From positions 43,838-107,837 of the forward strand of contig NZ_BOMS01000110.1 of the NCBI RefSeq assembly GCF_016862315.1: a DNA stretch of 64,000 bases, given 5' to 3'. Shown here in pieces: positions 31,855-40,837 of the stretch (position 1 is the stretch's first letter; each line of letters opens with the position of its first letter). Source of the DNA: Actinoplanes palleronii (GTDB lineage: Bacteria > Actinomycetota > Actinomycetes > Mycobacteriales > Micromonosporaceae). The notes beneath the pieces are model-generated. The model ran no database searches. It had not been told where the DNA came from and saw nothing but the letters and a program-made list of their open reading frames with translations. A program made the translations under genes and the position numbers.

Positions 31855-32924
31855 TCATCCGGCCGGGTTCTCCGCGGCCGCGAACTGCTCCGGGATGCCC
31901 ATCCGCTCGAAGAGCTCCCGGGCCCGCGCGCGCAGGCGCTCGGCCTCCGGGTCACCGTGGTCCAGGCAGGCGGCCAGACCGGCCTGGACCCGGGCGATCG
32001 AGTACAGGTTCCGGCTGACCCGGGCCCGAGCAGCCCGGCCACGTGCAGGGCCAGCGTCGTCTTGCCGCTGCCGGCCATCCCGTCGATCACCGCGACGAGC
32101 GGGCCGGTGGACCCGGCGATCTCGGCGAGCAACCTGCCGACCTGGGCGCCCCGGCCGGTGAAGTCGCCGACCGTACGCGGAAGGCACCGTGCCGCAGTGA
32201 CAACCCGATGCCCGGAAGCGGTCTCGCCGGAAAGGATCTCGCGGTGCCGTTCCTGCAGCTCCTCGCCGGGTTCGATGCCCAGCTCGTCGGCGAGCAGCTG
32301 CCGCGCGCGGCGGAACTCGGCCAGCGCGTCGGCCTGCCGCCCCGAGCGGGCCAGCGCCAGCATCAGCTGACCGCGCAGCCGCTCCCGCAGCGGGAACCGC
32401 TCGACCAGCGCGCCCAGCTCACCAGCGAGTTCGCGTTCCCGGCCGGCGGCCAGCTCCAGCTCGGCCCAGTCCTCGACGGCGAGGGCATACCGCTCGTCCA
32501 GCACCGCGGCGGCCTGCCGGATCGCCGGGGCGTCCAGCTCGGCGCAGGCCGGACCACGCCACAGCGCCAGCGCCTGGCGCAGCGCCACCCGGTCGCCGGT
32601 CGCCCGGGCCCGGTCCACCGATCGGACGAACAGCGTGGCGTCCAGCTCGTCCGTTCCGACCCGGATGCCATAACCTGCCCGATCGGTGAGTATCACCCCG
32701 GGTGGGAGGATCCGTCGCAAACGCGATATACATGACTGCAACTGGCCGCGGGCGGTCACCGGCGGCGCGTCGATCCAGAGCGCGTCGAACAGTTCGCCCG
32801 CGCCGATGATCCGGTCGGGATTCAAGAGCAGCATGGCGAGCACGACTCGGTCACGCCCAGCCGTCACAGCCACGTTCTGTCCGGCGACGGTGACAGACAG
32901 TGGCCCCAGAATGCGGTAGCGCAT
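31855..32924 (-). pseudogene. AfsR/SARP-type regulator, broken by an internal deletion
   Basis: Starts at MRYRILGPLSVTVAGQ with an OmpR-like DNA-binding domain (LLLNPDRIIGAGELFDALW), then a bacterial transcriptional activation domain (RQALALWRGPACAEL to LADELGIEPGEELQERH), then the P-loop of an NB-ARC domain (IDGMAGSGKTTLALHVAGLL). At about 32,020 the frame loses homology; the last TPR-like stretch (RNLYSIARVQAGLAACLDHG to EQFAAAENPAG) continues in another frame and stops at 31855. Most of the ATPase domain and nearly all TPRs are missing, compared with the roughly 900 or more residues of full-length relatives. Confidence 0.8.
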
Positions 32925-33179
32925 GGCAGCCACCCGTCCCCCCGTGCCAGCCATCGAGGTTAGCCGACACGCGAGAGTGGATCGACAGCGGAACGAGAGC
33001 GCTGTCCGGCACAGTCGCCACATCACCGCCACAGCTTTGATCACGGGGGCGATCAGCCCGTCCACACGGTCAGGTGTGGGCGGGCTGTTCGTATCTTGAC
33101 GATCACTCTCGGTTGGACGCGGGCCGAAACGGAACGTACCGTCGGGCGGAGTTTTCCCCCCGACGAAGAGGATTCACTG

Positions 33180-33683
33180 ATGCGACCCGCCATCCTGGCC
33201 GTGCTCGCCGGCGGCGTGCTGCTGACCGGCGCCGCCTGTGAAAGCGATGCGAAGGTTTCCAGCAGCGGGACGCCGGTGACGGTCCGCACCTCGGCCACCA
33301 TCCCGCCCCCGCCGGACTACTCGGCGAACACCACGAAGGTGTGCGAACGCCTCGACAAGGTGTTCACCGGCGAGCTCGACGACTTCGGCGCCGCGATCGG
33401 CAAGATGATCGCGTACAAGGAGGCGAAGCAGGCCGACAACGCGGAGAAGGCGGAGAAGGCCGCGGCGGCGGAGTTGCAGTCGGCCGGCAGCCAGATCCGC
33501 AAGGAGACCGTCGCGGCGGAGAGCCCGGAGCTGAAGGCCGCCGGCGAGACGTCGGCGCGCAAGCTTGAGGCCAGCGCGAAGACCCGGGCGTACCTCAAAA
33601 AGATCAAGACCACCGCGGACCTGGACAAGACCCTGAAGCCGCAGCTGGCCGAGTGGTTGAGCCCGGTCTCCGGCTTCTGCTGA
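33180..33683 (+). CDS. Probable lipoprotein, small helical
   Basis: 167 residues from the ATG giving MRPAILAVLAGGVLLTGAAC. The hydrophobic leader ends at a Cys in an imperfect lipobox (TGAAC), so lipidation is likely but not certain. The mature part is mainly helical and Ala/Lys-rich (KQADNAEKAEKAAAAELQSA), with two more Cys (VCERL and the final GFC) that could pair. Upstream gaagagga serves as ribosome site. Function unknown. Confidence 0.65.
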   Translation: MRPAILAVLAGGVLLTGAACESDAKVSSSGTPVTVRTSATIPPPPDYSANTTKVCERLDKVFTGELDDFGAAIGKMIAYKEAKQADNAEKAEKAAAAELQSAGSQIRKETVAAESPELKAAGETSARKLEASAKTRAYLKKIKTTADLDKTLKPQLAEWLSPVSGFC

Positions 33684-33719
33684 GCCAGCGGGCGGTCCGG
33701 ACACGGACCGCCCGGTGAC

Positions 33720-35393
33720 TCATCGCTTGCCGATGCTCAGGATCGGTTTGGGTTTGGTGACCTCGGCGAAGAAGTCCTCGCCCTTGTCGTCGACCACGAT
33801 GAAGGCCGGGAAGTCCTCCACCTCGATCTTCCAGACCGCCTCCATGCCGAGCTCCGGGAACTCGAGCACCTCGACGTGCCGGATGCAGTCCTGGGCCAGT
33901 CGCGCCGCCGGGCCGCCGATCGAGCCGAGATAGAACCCGCCGTGTTCCTTGCAGGCGTTGGTGACCTGCTGGGACCGGTTGCCCTTGGCCAGCATCACCA
34001 GCGAGCCGCCGGCCGCCTGGAACTTCTCCACGTACGAGTCCATCCGGCCGGCCGTGGTCGGCCCGAACGAGCCGGACGCGTAGCCCTCCGGGGTCTTCGC
34101 CGGGCCGGCGTAGTAGACCGCGTGGTCGCGCAGGTACTGCGGCATCGGCTCGCCGGCGTCCATCCGCTCGGCGATCTTGGCGTGCGCGATGTCCCGGGCC
34201 ACCACCAGCGGGCCGGTCAGCGACAGCCGGGTCTTCACCGGGTACCGGCTCAGCTCGGCGCGGATCTCGGCCATCGGCCGGTTCAGGTCGATCTTGACGA
34301 CCTGCTCCGTCTCGAGGTGATCCTCGGTGACCTCCGGCAGGAAGCGCGCCGGGTCGGTCTCCAGCCGCTCCAGCCACACCCCGGACGGGGTGATCTTGGC
34401 GACCGCCTGGCGGTCGGCCGAGCAGGAGACCGCGATCGCCACCGGGCAGGACGCGCCGTGCCGGGGCAGCCGGATCACCCGGACGTCGTGGCAGAAGTAC
34501 CGGCCGCCGAACTGCGCGCCGATCCCGAAGTCGCGGGTCAGCTCGAGCACCGCGGCCTCCAGCTCGACGTCCCGGAAGCCGTGCGCCAGCATCGAGCCCG
34601 CGGTGGGCAGGTTGTCCAGGTACTTCGCGCTGGCCAGCTTCGCCGTCTTGAGCGCGTGCTCGCCGCTGGTGCCGCCGATCACCACGGCCAGGTGGTACGG
34701 CGGGCAGGCCGACGTGCCGATCAGGCGCAGCTTCTCGTCCAGGAACTGCATCATCCGCTGCGGGTTGAGCAGCGCCTTCGTCTCCTGGTAGAGGTACGAC
34801 TTGTTGGCCGAGCCGCCGCCCTTGGCCATGAAGAGGAACTTGTACGCGTCCGGCTGCCCGTTCGGGTCCTCGGCGTACAGCTCGATCTGGGCCGGCAGGT
34901 TGGAGCCGGTGTTCTTCTCGTCCCACATGGTCAGCGGCGCGAGCTGCGAGTAGCGCAGGTTCAGCCGGGTGTACGCCTGGTACACGCCGAGCGCGATGGC
35001 TTCCTCGTCGAGCCCGTCGGTCAGCACGTGCCGGCCACGCTTGCCCATCACGATCGCGGTGCCGGTGTCCTGGCACATCGGCAGCACCCCGCCGGCCGCG
35101 ATGTTCGCGTTGCGCAGCAGGTCGAGCGCCACGAACCGGTCGTTCGGCGACGCCTTCGGGTCATCGATGATCGCCCGCAGCTGCGCCAGGTGCGCCGGGC
35201 GCAGGTAGTGCGCGATGTCGTGCATCGCCTCGGCGGTGAGCTGGGTCAGCGCGGATGGCTCCACGGTCAGGAATCGGCGGCCACCCGGGCCCTCGACGAC
35301 ATCCACACCCTCGTCCGTGACCAGGCGGTACTCAGTCAGGTCGTCGCCGGTCGGCAAGAGCGGCGAGTAGGTGAAAGCGGCGCCTCTGCTCAT
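33720..35393 (-). CDS. fumA: Class I (iron-sulfur) fumarate hydratase
   Basis: 557 residues from MSRGAAFTYSPLLPTGDD; an upstream in-frame start at 35447 is weaker. Cluster ligands lie in VLPMCQDTGTAI, in GTSACPPYHLAV and near SCPVAIAVSCSADR. The C-terminal beta domain ends with HGGFYLGSIGGPAARLA and FPAFIVVDDKGEDFFAE. It catalyses the same step as fumC but carries an oxygen-sensitive 4Fe-4S cluster, so the two are probably used under different conditions. Confidence 0.92.
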   Translation of the reverse strand: MSRGAAFTYSPLLPTGDDLTEYRLVTDEGVDVVEGPGGRRFLTVEPSALTQLTAEAMHDIAHYLRPAHLAQLRAIIDDPKASPNDRFVALDLLRNANIAAGGVLPMCQDTGTAIVMGKRGRHVLTDGLDEEAIALGVYQAYTRLNLRYSQLAPLTMWDEKNTGSNLPAQIELYAEDPNGQPDAYKFLFMAKGGGSANKSYLYQETKALLNPQRMMQFLDEKLRLIGTSACPPYHLAVVIGGTSGEHALKTAKLASAKYLDNLPTAGSMLAHGFRDVELEAAVLELTRDFGIGAQFGGRYFCHDVRVIRLPRHGASCPVAIAVSCSADRQAVAKITPSGVWLERLETDPARFLPEVTEDHLETEQVVKIDLNRPMAEIRAELSRYPVKTRLSLTGPLVVARDIAHAKIAERMDAGEPMPQYLRDHAVYYAGPAKTPEGYASGSFGPTTAGRMDSYVEKFQAAGGSLVMLAKGNRSQQVTNACKEHGGFYLGSIGGPAARLAQDCIRHVEVLEFPELGMEAVWKIEVEDFPAFIVVDDKGEDFFAEVTKPKPILSIGKR

Positions 35394-35464
35394 GAGCGGC
35401 AAGCCTAGGCCAGCGGGGCGGGGCGATGCGAACCCACCTCCCGGCACGCCCGGATGTCGGCATG

Positions 35465-36745
35465 TCAGCGGTACGGCAAATAGGCCATGTCCCGGCCGGA
35501 AACCAAGATCAAACCACCGGGGGCGGCGGTGAAGACCTTCGCATCAGTGCGCACATCGGCACGTATCGCCCCATTCGCTGGCGCCAGCGCTGTCACCCGT
35601 CCGGGAGAGACCACGATCACCGCGTACGGGGTGATCGCCGCGCCCGCCTTGGCCGGCCCGTTCTGCCGCCACGCCACCTTGCCCTTGCCGAACGACCAGC
35701 CCCGGATCGTGTCGCCGGCTCGGATCACCGCGTACCGGTCGTCCACCGCGAGCACCTCGGAGGTCTTGTCGCCGTACCAGAGGATCCGCCCGTCCGAGCC
35801 GCTGATCAGTTCCTGCCGGCCGTACGGATCGACGCCGAGCAGCACGTCGTACCCACCGGCCGGGTCGCGGTCCTGTTTGCAGTCGCTCTCCGCAGTGCGC
35901 AGGTTGAGGCCGTCCCGCTTCCACACCGTCCGGTTCCCCGGCGGCGTGGTGGCCACCACGCCGTAGTAGCAGGTGCCGTCCTTGGCCGTGCCGGTGATCG
36001 TGAGCAGCCGGCCGCCGACCACCGCGACCCGCTGGTCCGGTCCGGTCTGCACGGTCTGCACCAGGTGCCCGTTCGCGGTGTCGATCACCCGCACCCGGCC
36101 GTTGTCCGGCAGCCCGATCAGGCCGGGCATCACGGCCGGCCCGGCTGCGTCGTCGTCCACGTCACCGCTGCCGAGCCGGCGGGCGTCCGGCAGGTCCGGG
36201 TTCGCGGCGTGCAGCACGAAGCCGATGCCGCCGGTCTCCACCGACCAGAGCTGGGTGCCGGCCCGCGGGTCCCAGGCGGTCAACCGGCACTGATTCCCAC
36301 CCTCGCAATGCAGATCGACAATCCCGTTCTGGTACGTCCAGACCGCGCTGGCCTCGGTGTCCGCCCGGCGTACGGTCCCGGAGCGCGGGTCGAGCACCTG
36401 ATAACCCTTGGTCAGCAGCCGCCCGGTGACCACCACGGCGTCGGCGCCCTGCCCGGCGAGCGCGGCCCAGTCCGCGTCGGTGCTCCACAGCTTCACCGCC
36501 GTGGTCAGGTTGTACGCCTCCACCGACGTGCGGTACTCGACGACGACGGCGTCACCGGCCACCGAGACGCTCTGCGGGGTGCCGCCGAGCCGCTGCTGCC
36601 ACTGCGTGCCCGGGGCCACCGGCCCGCTCGTGCTGATCCAGTCCCAGACCTGCGGGAACGGATTCCACACTCCGGTCGAGGCCAGCACGGTGACCGTGAT
36701 GGCGGCGACCAGTGTCAATCCCTTCCACGTGCCCGAGGACGCCAT
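35465..36745 (-). CDS. Membrane-anchored PQQ-like beta-propeller protein (paralogue A)
   Basis: 426 residues. One N-terminal membrane helix (LTLVAAITVTVLASTGVW), then about seven blade-like repeats with the Trp-rich PQQ pattern (AVKLWSTDADW, TQLWSVETGGIG, GRILWYGDKTSE, KVAWRQNGPAK). The catalytic residues of true quinoprotein dehydrogenases are not apparent, so it is probably an extracellular binding propeller. Related in layout to the gene at 43251-44399. Function unknown. Confidence 0.75.
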   Translation of the reverse strand: MASSGTWKGLTLVAAITVTVLASTGVWNPFPQVWDWISTSGPVAPGTQWQQRLGGTPQSVSVAGDAVVVEYRTSVEAYNLTTAVKLWSTDADWAALAGQGADAVVVTGRLLTKGYQVLDPRSGTVRRADTEASAVWTYQNGIVDLHCEGGNQCRLTAWDPRAGTQLWSVETGGIGFVLHAANPDLPDARRLGSGDVDDDAAGPAVMPGLIGLPDNGRVRVIDTANGHLVQTVQTGPDQRVAVVGGRLLTITGTAKDGTCYYGVVATTPPGNRTVWKRDGLNLRTAESDCKQDRDPAGGYDVLLGVDPYGRQELISGSDGRILWYGDKTSEVLAVDDRYAVIRAGDTIRGWSFGKGKVAWRQNGPAKAGAAITPYAVIVVSPGRVTALAPANGAIRADVRTDAKVFTAAPGGLILVSGRDMAYLPYR

Positions 36746-36807
36746 GCCGGAACATTAATGATCCTGATCCACTTCCGGGGCGAGCGTAGAAAGCCCGTGT
36801 CGCGGGC

Positions 36808-37293
36808 TTATATCCGAGTTGCCGCTTTGGTCAGGGGCACCGTCCGGTACGGGATCAGCTCGGCCAGCGCGATGATCGTGTGCGCCCGCCGGATGCCCTC
36901 GTAGCCGACGATCTTGTCGATCACCCGCTGCAGGTCGGCGTTGGAGCGGGCCACGATCCGGCACAGGATGTCGCCGCCGCCGGTGGTGGTGTGCGCCTCG
37001 AGGACCTCGGGGATCTCGGCCAGGTGGCTCGTCACCGCGTCGTGCCCGTACCGCTGGCTGATCTCCAGGGTCACGAAGCTCATCACCCCGAAGCCGATCG
37101 CGGCCGGCGACACCTCCGGCCCGAAGCCCCGGATCGCACCCCGGGCGGTCAGCTTGTCCAGCCGGGCCTGCACCGTGCCGCGGGCCACCGCGAGCCGCCG
37201 GGACAGCTCCAGCATCCCGATCCGCGGCTCGTCGTGCAGCAGCGTGATCAGTCGTGCGTCGAGCTCGTCGAGCTGGACAGTCTGCTCAGTCAT
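36808..37293 (-). CDS. Lrp/AsnC-family regulator
   Basis: 161 residues. N-terminal HTH: DELDARLITLLHDEPRIGML, then SRRLAVARGTVQARLDKLTA. C-terminal RAM domain: FVTLEISQRYGHDAVTSHLA, then EVLEAHTTTGGGDILCRIVA, then GIRRAHTIIALAELIPYR. Such proteins form octamers and sense amino acids. It is divergent from the hpd gene across 134 bp, so it probably controls aromatic amino-acid degradation, sensing an amino acid such as tyrosine or phenylalanine. That link is inferred. Confidence 0.88.
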   Translation of the reverse strand: MTEQTVQLDELDARLITLLHDEPRIGMLELSRRLAVARGTVQARLDKLTARGAIRGFGPEVSPAAIGFGVMSFVTLEISQRYGHDAVTSHLAEIPEVLEAHTTTGGGDILCRIVARSNADLQRVIDKIVGYEGIRRAHTIIALAELIPYRTVPLTKAATRI

Positions 37294-37427
37294 CCCCGGG
37301 CTCTCCTCTACTTATTGCACAGATTGACCAGCTGTTCGGTCGACTCTTGCCCACCGCTGTGACCTGGGTCAACCTCGCCACAGGACGTGCCGCTCACGAG
37401 GCGGCCGCTGTGAACCGGAGGGACGCG
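37294..37427. promoter_or_regulatory. Divergent control region between the Lrp gene and hpd
   Basis: 134 bp. It contains ttgacc at 37324-37329 and the inverse ggtcaa at 37367-37372, 43 bp apart start to start, which is close to four helical turns. It also holds a local ttgcacag/ctgttcgg stretch. An Lrp octamer wraps DNA across such spaced sites. hpd has gaggga five bases before its ATG. Confidence 0.4.
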
Positions 37428-38546
37428 ATGGAACCCGAGAAGAGCCGTGCCGATGTCTTCCCCGTCAAGGGGGTCGACCACCTGCGTTTCCTGGTCGGGA
37501 ACGCCCGGCAGGCCGCGCACTACTACTCCACCGCGTTCGGGATGAAGTGTGTCGCCTACCGCGGTCCCGAGCAGGGTTTCCGCGACCACGCCGAGTACGT
37601 GCTGGTCAGCGGCGGCGCCCGGTTCGTGCTGACCGGCATGGTGCACGCCGGCGCGCCCGGTGCCGAGCACGTGACCAAGCACGGTGACGGCATCTCGGAC
37701 ATCGCCATCGAGGTCCCGGACGTGGACGCGGCGTACCTGCACGCGACCGAGTCCGGCGCGACCGGGGTGACCGAGCCGCACGACCTCAAGGACGAGCACG
37801 GCACGGTCCGGCTCGCGTCGATCGCCACCTACGGCGACACCGTGCACACCCTGATCGACCGCTCCGGCTACGACGGCCCGTTCCTGCCCGGCTTCGTGGC
37901 CCGCGAGCCGATCGTGTCGGTCCGGCCGAAGCGCTTCTTCCAGGCCGTCGACCACGTGGTCGGCAACGTCGAACTGGGCAAGATGGACGAGTGGGTGGAG
38001 TTCTACGCCCGGGTCATGGGCTTCACCAACATGGCCGAGTTCATCGGGGACGACATCGCCACCGACTACTCCGCACTGATGTCCAAGGTCGTCGCGGACG
38101 GCACCCGCAAGGTCAAGTTCCCGCTGAACGAGCCGGCCGTCTCGGCCCGCAAGTCGCAGATCGACGAGTACCTCGAGTTCTACGGCGGCCCCGGCGCCCA
38201 GCACGTCGCGCTGGCCACCAACGACATCCTGAACACCGTCGACGCGATGCGCGGCGCCGGCGTGGAGTTCCTCGACACTCCGGACTCGTACTACGACGAC
38301 CCGGAGCTGCGGGCCCGGATCGGCAACGTGCGCGCGCCGATCGAGGAGCTGAAGCGCCGCAAGATCCTGGTCGACCGGGACGAGGACGGATACCTGCTGC
38401 AGATCTTCACGAAGCCCGTGCAGGACCGGCCCACCGTATTCTTCGAGTTGATCGAGCGGCACGGCTCCCTCGGGTTCGGCAAGGGCAACTTCAAGGCGCT
38501 CTTCGAGGCCATCGAGCGGGAGCAGGAGCTGCGCGGCAACCTGTGA
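37428..38546 (+). CDS. hpd: 4-hydroxyphenylpyruvate dioxygenase
   Basis: 372 residues from MEPEKSRADVFPVKGVDHL. Two vicinal-oxygen-chelate halves: the first begins GVDHLRFLVGNARQAAHYYS, the second FQAVDHVVGNVELGKMDEW. The iron ligands are the His in FQAVDHVVG, the His in GPGAQHVALAT and the Glu in FFELIERHG. It turns 4-hydroxyphenylpyruvate, oxygen and Fe(II) into homogentisate, the committed step of tyrosine breakdown. It forms an operon with the RDD and aminotransferase genes that follow. Confidence 0.95.
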   Translation: MEPEKSRADVFPVKGVDHLRFLVGNARQAAHYYSTAFGMKCVAYRGPEQGFRDHAEYVLVSGGARFVLTGMVHAGAPGAEHVTKHGDGISDIAIEVPDVDAAYLHATESGATGVTEPHDLKDEHGTVRLASIATYGDTVHTLIDRSGYDGPFLPGFVAREPIVSVRPKRFFQAVDHVVGNVELGKMDEWVEFYARVMGFTNMAEFIGDDIATDYSALMSKVVADGTRKVKFPLNEPAVSARKSQIDEYLEFYGGPGAQHVALATNDILNTVDAMRGAGVEFLDTPDSYYDDPELRARIGNVRAPIEELKRRKILVDRDEDGYLLQIFTKPVQDRPTVFFELIERHGSLGFGKGNFKALFEAIEREQELRGNL

Positions 38547-38596
38547 CGCCACCACCGCGCAGGGAACCGTCAGGCATACGTGGTAAAGGTTTGCGC

Positions 38597-39664
38597 ATGA
38601 GTTCCCTTCCCGCGGGTTGGTACAAGGACCCGGCCGACCCCATCACCCAGCGCTACTGGGACGGTGAGGGCTGGCTGGGCAAGGCCATCCCGGCCGACGC
38701 GGTCCCGCCCGACGGGCCACCCGCGGTCGAGGCGGAACCCGAGGCGGCGGCACCCGAGGTGACGCCGCCCGGGGTGGCGCCGGCGCCCTACGCGGCTCCC
38801 CCGCAGCCCGGTCAGCCGAGCTACGGTCCGCCGCCCGGCTACGGTCCGCAGCCAGGCCCGCCGCCCGGCTACGGTCCACCGCCAGGCCCGCCGCAGGGCT
38901 ACGGTCCGCCCCCTGGTTACGGACCGCCGCCTGGTTACGGACCGCCGCCCGGGTACGGTCCGCCGCCCGGCTGGGTCCCGCCGCCCGGCTGGCAGCCGCC
39001 GCCCGGAACACCACCTCCGCCGGGTTGGAAGAACGCGCAGCCGCCGCACGCCTACCTCTATCCCACACCCGAGGCTCGCCCGCACGGTTTGCCGCTCGCC
39101 GGGCTGGGCCAGCGCCTGGTCGCCCGGCTGATCGACATCTTCGCCGTGCTGGTGCTCAACGTCGTCGTCAACGGCTGGTTCGCCTACCAGTGGTGGCAGG
39201 ACTTCCGGCCGATCTTCAACACGTACTACGACCAGGTCCTCGCGGACATGAAGCCGGACATGGTCCAGCCGACCGCCAAGATGCAGACGCTCCAGCTGGC
39301 CATCTTCCTGCTCGCCACCCTGCTCTGGCTGGTCTACGAGGCCCCGGCGACCAGCAGCCGCGGCCAGACCCTCGGCAAGCGGATCATGGGCATCAAGGTG
39401 GTCGGGCTGGACAGCACCGAACCGATCGGGTTCCGCCGCGCGTTCGCCCGGTGGGCGCCGATCGGCATGTGGACACTGTTCTGGTGGTGCCTGGTCGGGT
39501 TCGTGGCCCAGCTCCTGTACCTGGTGTCCCCCATGTTCGATTCGCGCCTGCGGCAGGGCTGGCACGACAAGGCGGCTCGCACCGTCGTCGTCGCGCTGCC
39601 GCCGCGCGCTCAGCAGACCGTCGAGGCCGCGCCACGCGGCGACATCCCAGGAGGATCCGAATGA
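38597..39664 (+). CDS. DUF2510-RDD membrane protein with Gly-Tyr-Pro repeats
   Basis: 355 residues. N-terminal DUF2510 motif: PAGWYKDPADPITQRYWDG. Residues about 70-150 are a Pro/Gly/Tyr-rich string, mostly GYGPPP units. The C-terminal RDD domain has at least three membrane segments (LIDIFAVLVLNVVVNGWF, LAIFLLATLLWLVYEA, IGMWTLFWWCLVGFVAQL) and the family's TLGKRIMGIKVV. Such repeats are common in actinobacterial membrane proteins and may mediate self-association. It overlaps the aminotransferase start by four bases. Role in aromatic metabolism is not apparent. Confidence 0.82.
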   Translation: MSSLPAGWYKDPADPITQRYWDGEGWLGKAIPADAVPPDGPPAVEAEPEAAAPEVTPPGVAPAPYAAPPQPGQPSYGPPPGYGPQPGPPPGYGPPPGPPQGYGPPPGYGPPPGYGPPPGYGPPPGWVPPPGWQPPPGTPPPPGWKNAQPPHAYLYPTPEARPHGLPLAGLGQRLVARLIDIFAVLVLNVVVNGWFAYQWWQDFRPIFNTYYDQVLADMKPDMVQPTAKMQTLQLAIFLLATLLWLVYEAPATSSRGQTLGKRIMGIKVVGLDSTEPIGFRRAFARWAPIGMWTLFWWCLVGFVAQLLYLVSPMFDSRLRQGWHDKAARTVVVALPPRAQQTVEAAPRGDIPGGSE

Positions 39665-40743
39665 CCCGGCTGACCCGCGCCGACCTGGACGCGCTGCCCG
39701 CGTACGTACCCGGTCGCAACGTCGCCGACCTGGCCCGTGACCTGGGCATCGAAGAGGCGATCAAGCTGGCCAGCAACGAGGTGCCGTACGGCCCGCTGCC
39801 CGGCGTGGTCGAGGCGGTCACCGAGGCCGCCCGGCAGATGCACCGGTACCCGGACATGGGTGTGCTCGCGCTGCGCGACGCCCTCGCCGAGCGTTTCGGG
39901 GTGGCCGCCGAGCGGGTGGTCACCGGCTGCGGCTCGGTCGCGCTGGCCGAGATCCTGGTCAAGGCGACCTGCCTGCCCGGTGACGAGGTGCTCTACTCGT
40001 GGCGGTCGTTCGAGGCGTACCCGATCATCGCGGCCGGGGCCGGCGCCACCAGCGTCCGGGTGCCGAGCACGCCGACCCACGGGCACGACCTCCCGGCGAT
40101 GGCCGCGGCGATCACCGACCGGACGCGCCTGATCTTCGTCTGCAACCCGAACAACCCGACCGGGACAGCGCTGCACAAGCCGGAGCTCGACCGGTTCCTC
40201 GCCGCGGTGCCGTCGGACGTGCTGGTGGTGCTCGACGAGGCGTACCGCGAACTCGTCACCGACCCGGAGGTGCCGGACGGCCTGGACACCTACGGCGACC
40301 GCGCCAACGTCGTGGTGCTGCGCACCATGAGCAAGGCGTGGGGCCTGGCCGGCATGCGGATGGGTTACCTGGTCGCCCAGCCCGAGGTGGCCGCGGCCAT
40401 CCGCAAGGTGCTCACCCCGTTCTCCACCAGCCTGGTCGCGCAGGCCGCGGCACTCGCCGCGCTGCGCCAGGAGGCCGAGGTGGTCCGCCGCTGCGCCCTG
40501 GTCACCGCGGAACGCGAGCGGGTCACCGAGGCGCTCCGCAAGCTCTCCTTCGACGTGCCGGACAGCCAGGCCAACTTCGTCTGGCTGCCGATCGGCGACC
40601 GCACCGCGTCGTTCGCGTCGGCCTGCGAGACCCGCGGCGTCATCGTCCGCGGCTTCCACCCGGACGGCGTCCGCGTCACGATCGGCACCCAGGAGGAGAA
40701 CGACGCCTTCCTGGCCGCCGCCGAAGCCGCCCTCACGGTCTGA
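39661..40743 (+). CDS. pat: Aromatic amino-acid aminotransferase (HisC-like, Pat)
   Basis: 360 residues. PLP enzyme of fold type I: CNPNNPTGT, the aspartate in LDEAYREL, and Lys225 in RTMSKAWGLAGMRMGY. The opening LPAYVPGRNV and the later YPDMGVLALRDALAERFG fit the Pat/HisC group. Mycobacterial Pat is known to prefer aromatic amino acids. Here it lies in an operon with hpd, so it most likely converts tyrosine to 4-hydroxyphenylpyruvate; a histidinol-phosphate role is the alternative. Confidence 0.85.
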   Translation: MTRLTRADLDALPAYVPGRNVADLARDLGIEEAIKLASNEVPYGPLPGVVEAVTEAARQMHRYPDMGVLALRDALAERFGVAAERVVTGCGSVALAEILVKATCLPGDEVLYSWRSFEAYPIIAAGAGATSVRVPSTPTHGHDLPAMAAAITDRTRLIFVCNPNNPTGTALHKPELDRFLAAVPSDVLVVLDEAYRELVTDPEVPDGLDTYGDRANVVVLRTMSKAWGLAGMRMGYLVAQPEVAAAIRKVLTPFSTSLVAQAAALAALRQEAEVVRRCALVTAERERVTEALRKLSFDVPDSQANFVWLPIGDRTASFASACETRGVIVRGFHPDGVRVTIGTQEENDAFLAAAEAALTV

Positions 40744-40771
40744 TTCCGCCCCAGACCACAACAAAGACCCG

Positions 40772-40832
40772 ATTTGGTACGAGTAAGGAGCGCTCGTAGC
40801 CTACGGACGAGCGCTCCTTACTCGTACCAAAT
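40772..40832. terminator. Bidirectional terminator: perfect 26-bp hairpin
   Basis: Arms 40772-40797 and 40807-40832 are perfect complements, with a nine-base loop. It lies between the convergent pat and MFS genes. Arms begin and end with attt/aaat, so a short T-run follows the stem on both strands. Its stem is much longer than a usual terminator. Confidence 0.75.
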
Positions 40833-40837
40833 GGGGG

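Noticed and set aside
30399..33065. 888-codon open frame joining a SARP regulator to fumarase
   Set aside because: fumC has its own GTG and ribosome site at 31796, and the stretch between has lost homology after a deletion; the fusion is accidental frame continuity.
40772..40832. Insertion-sequence end or attachment site
   Set aside because: No transposase or target duplication nearby; position between convergent genes fits a terminator better.
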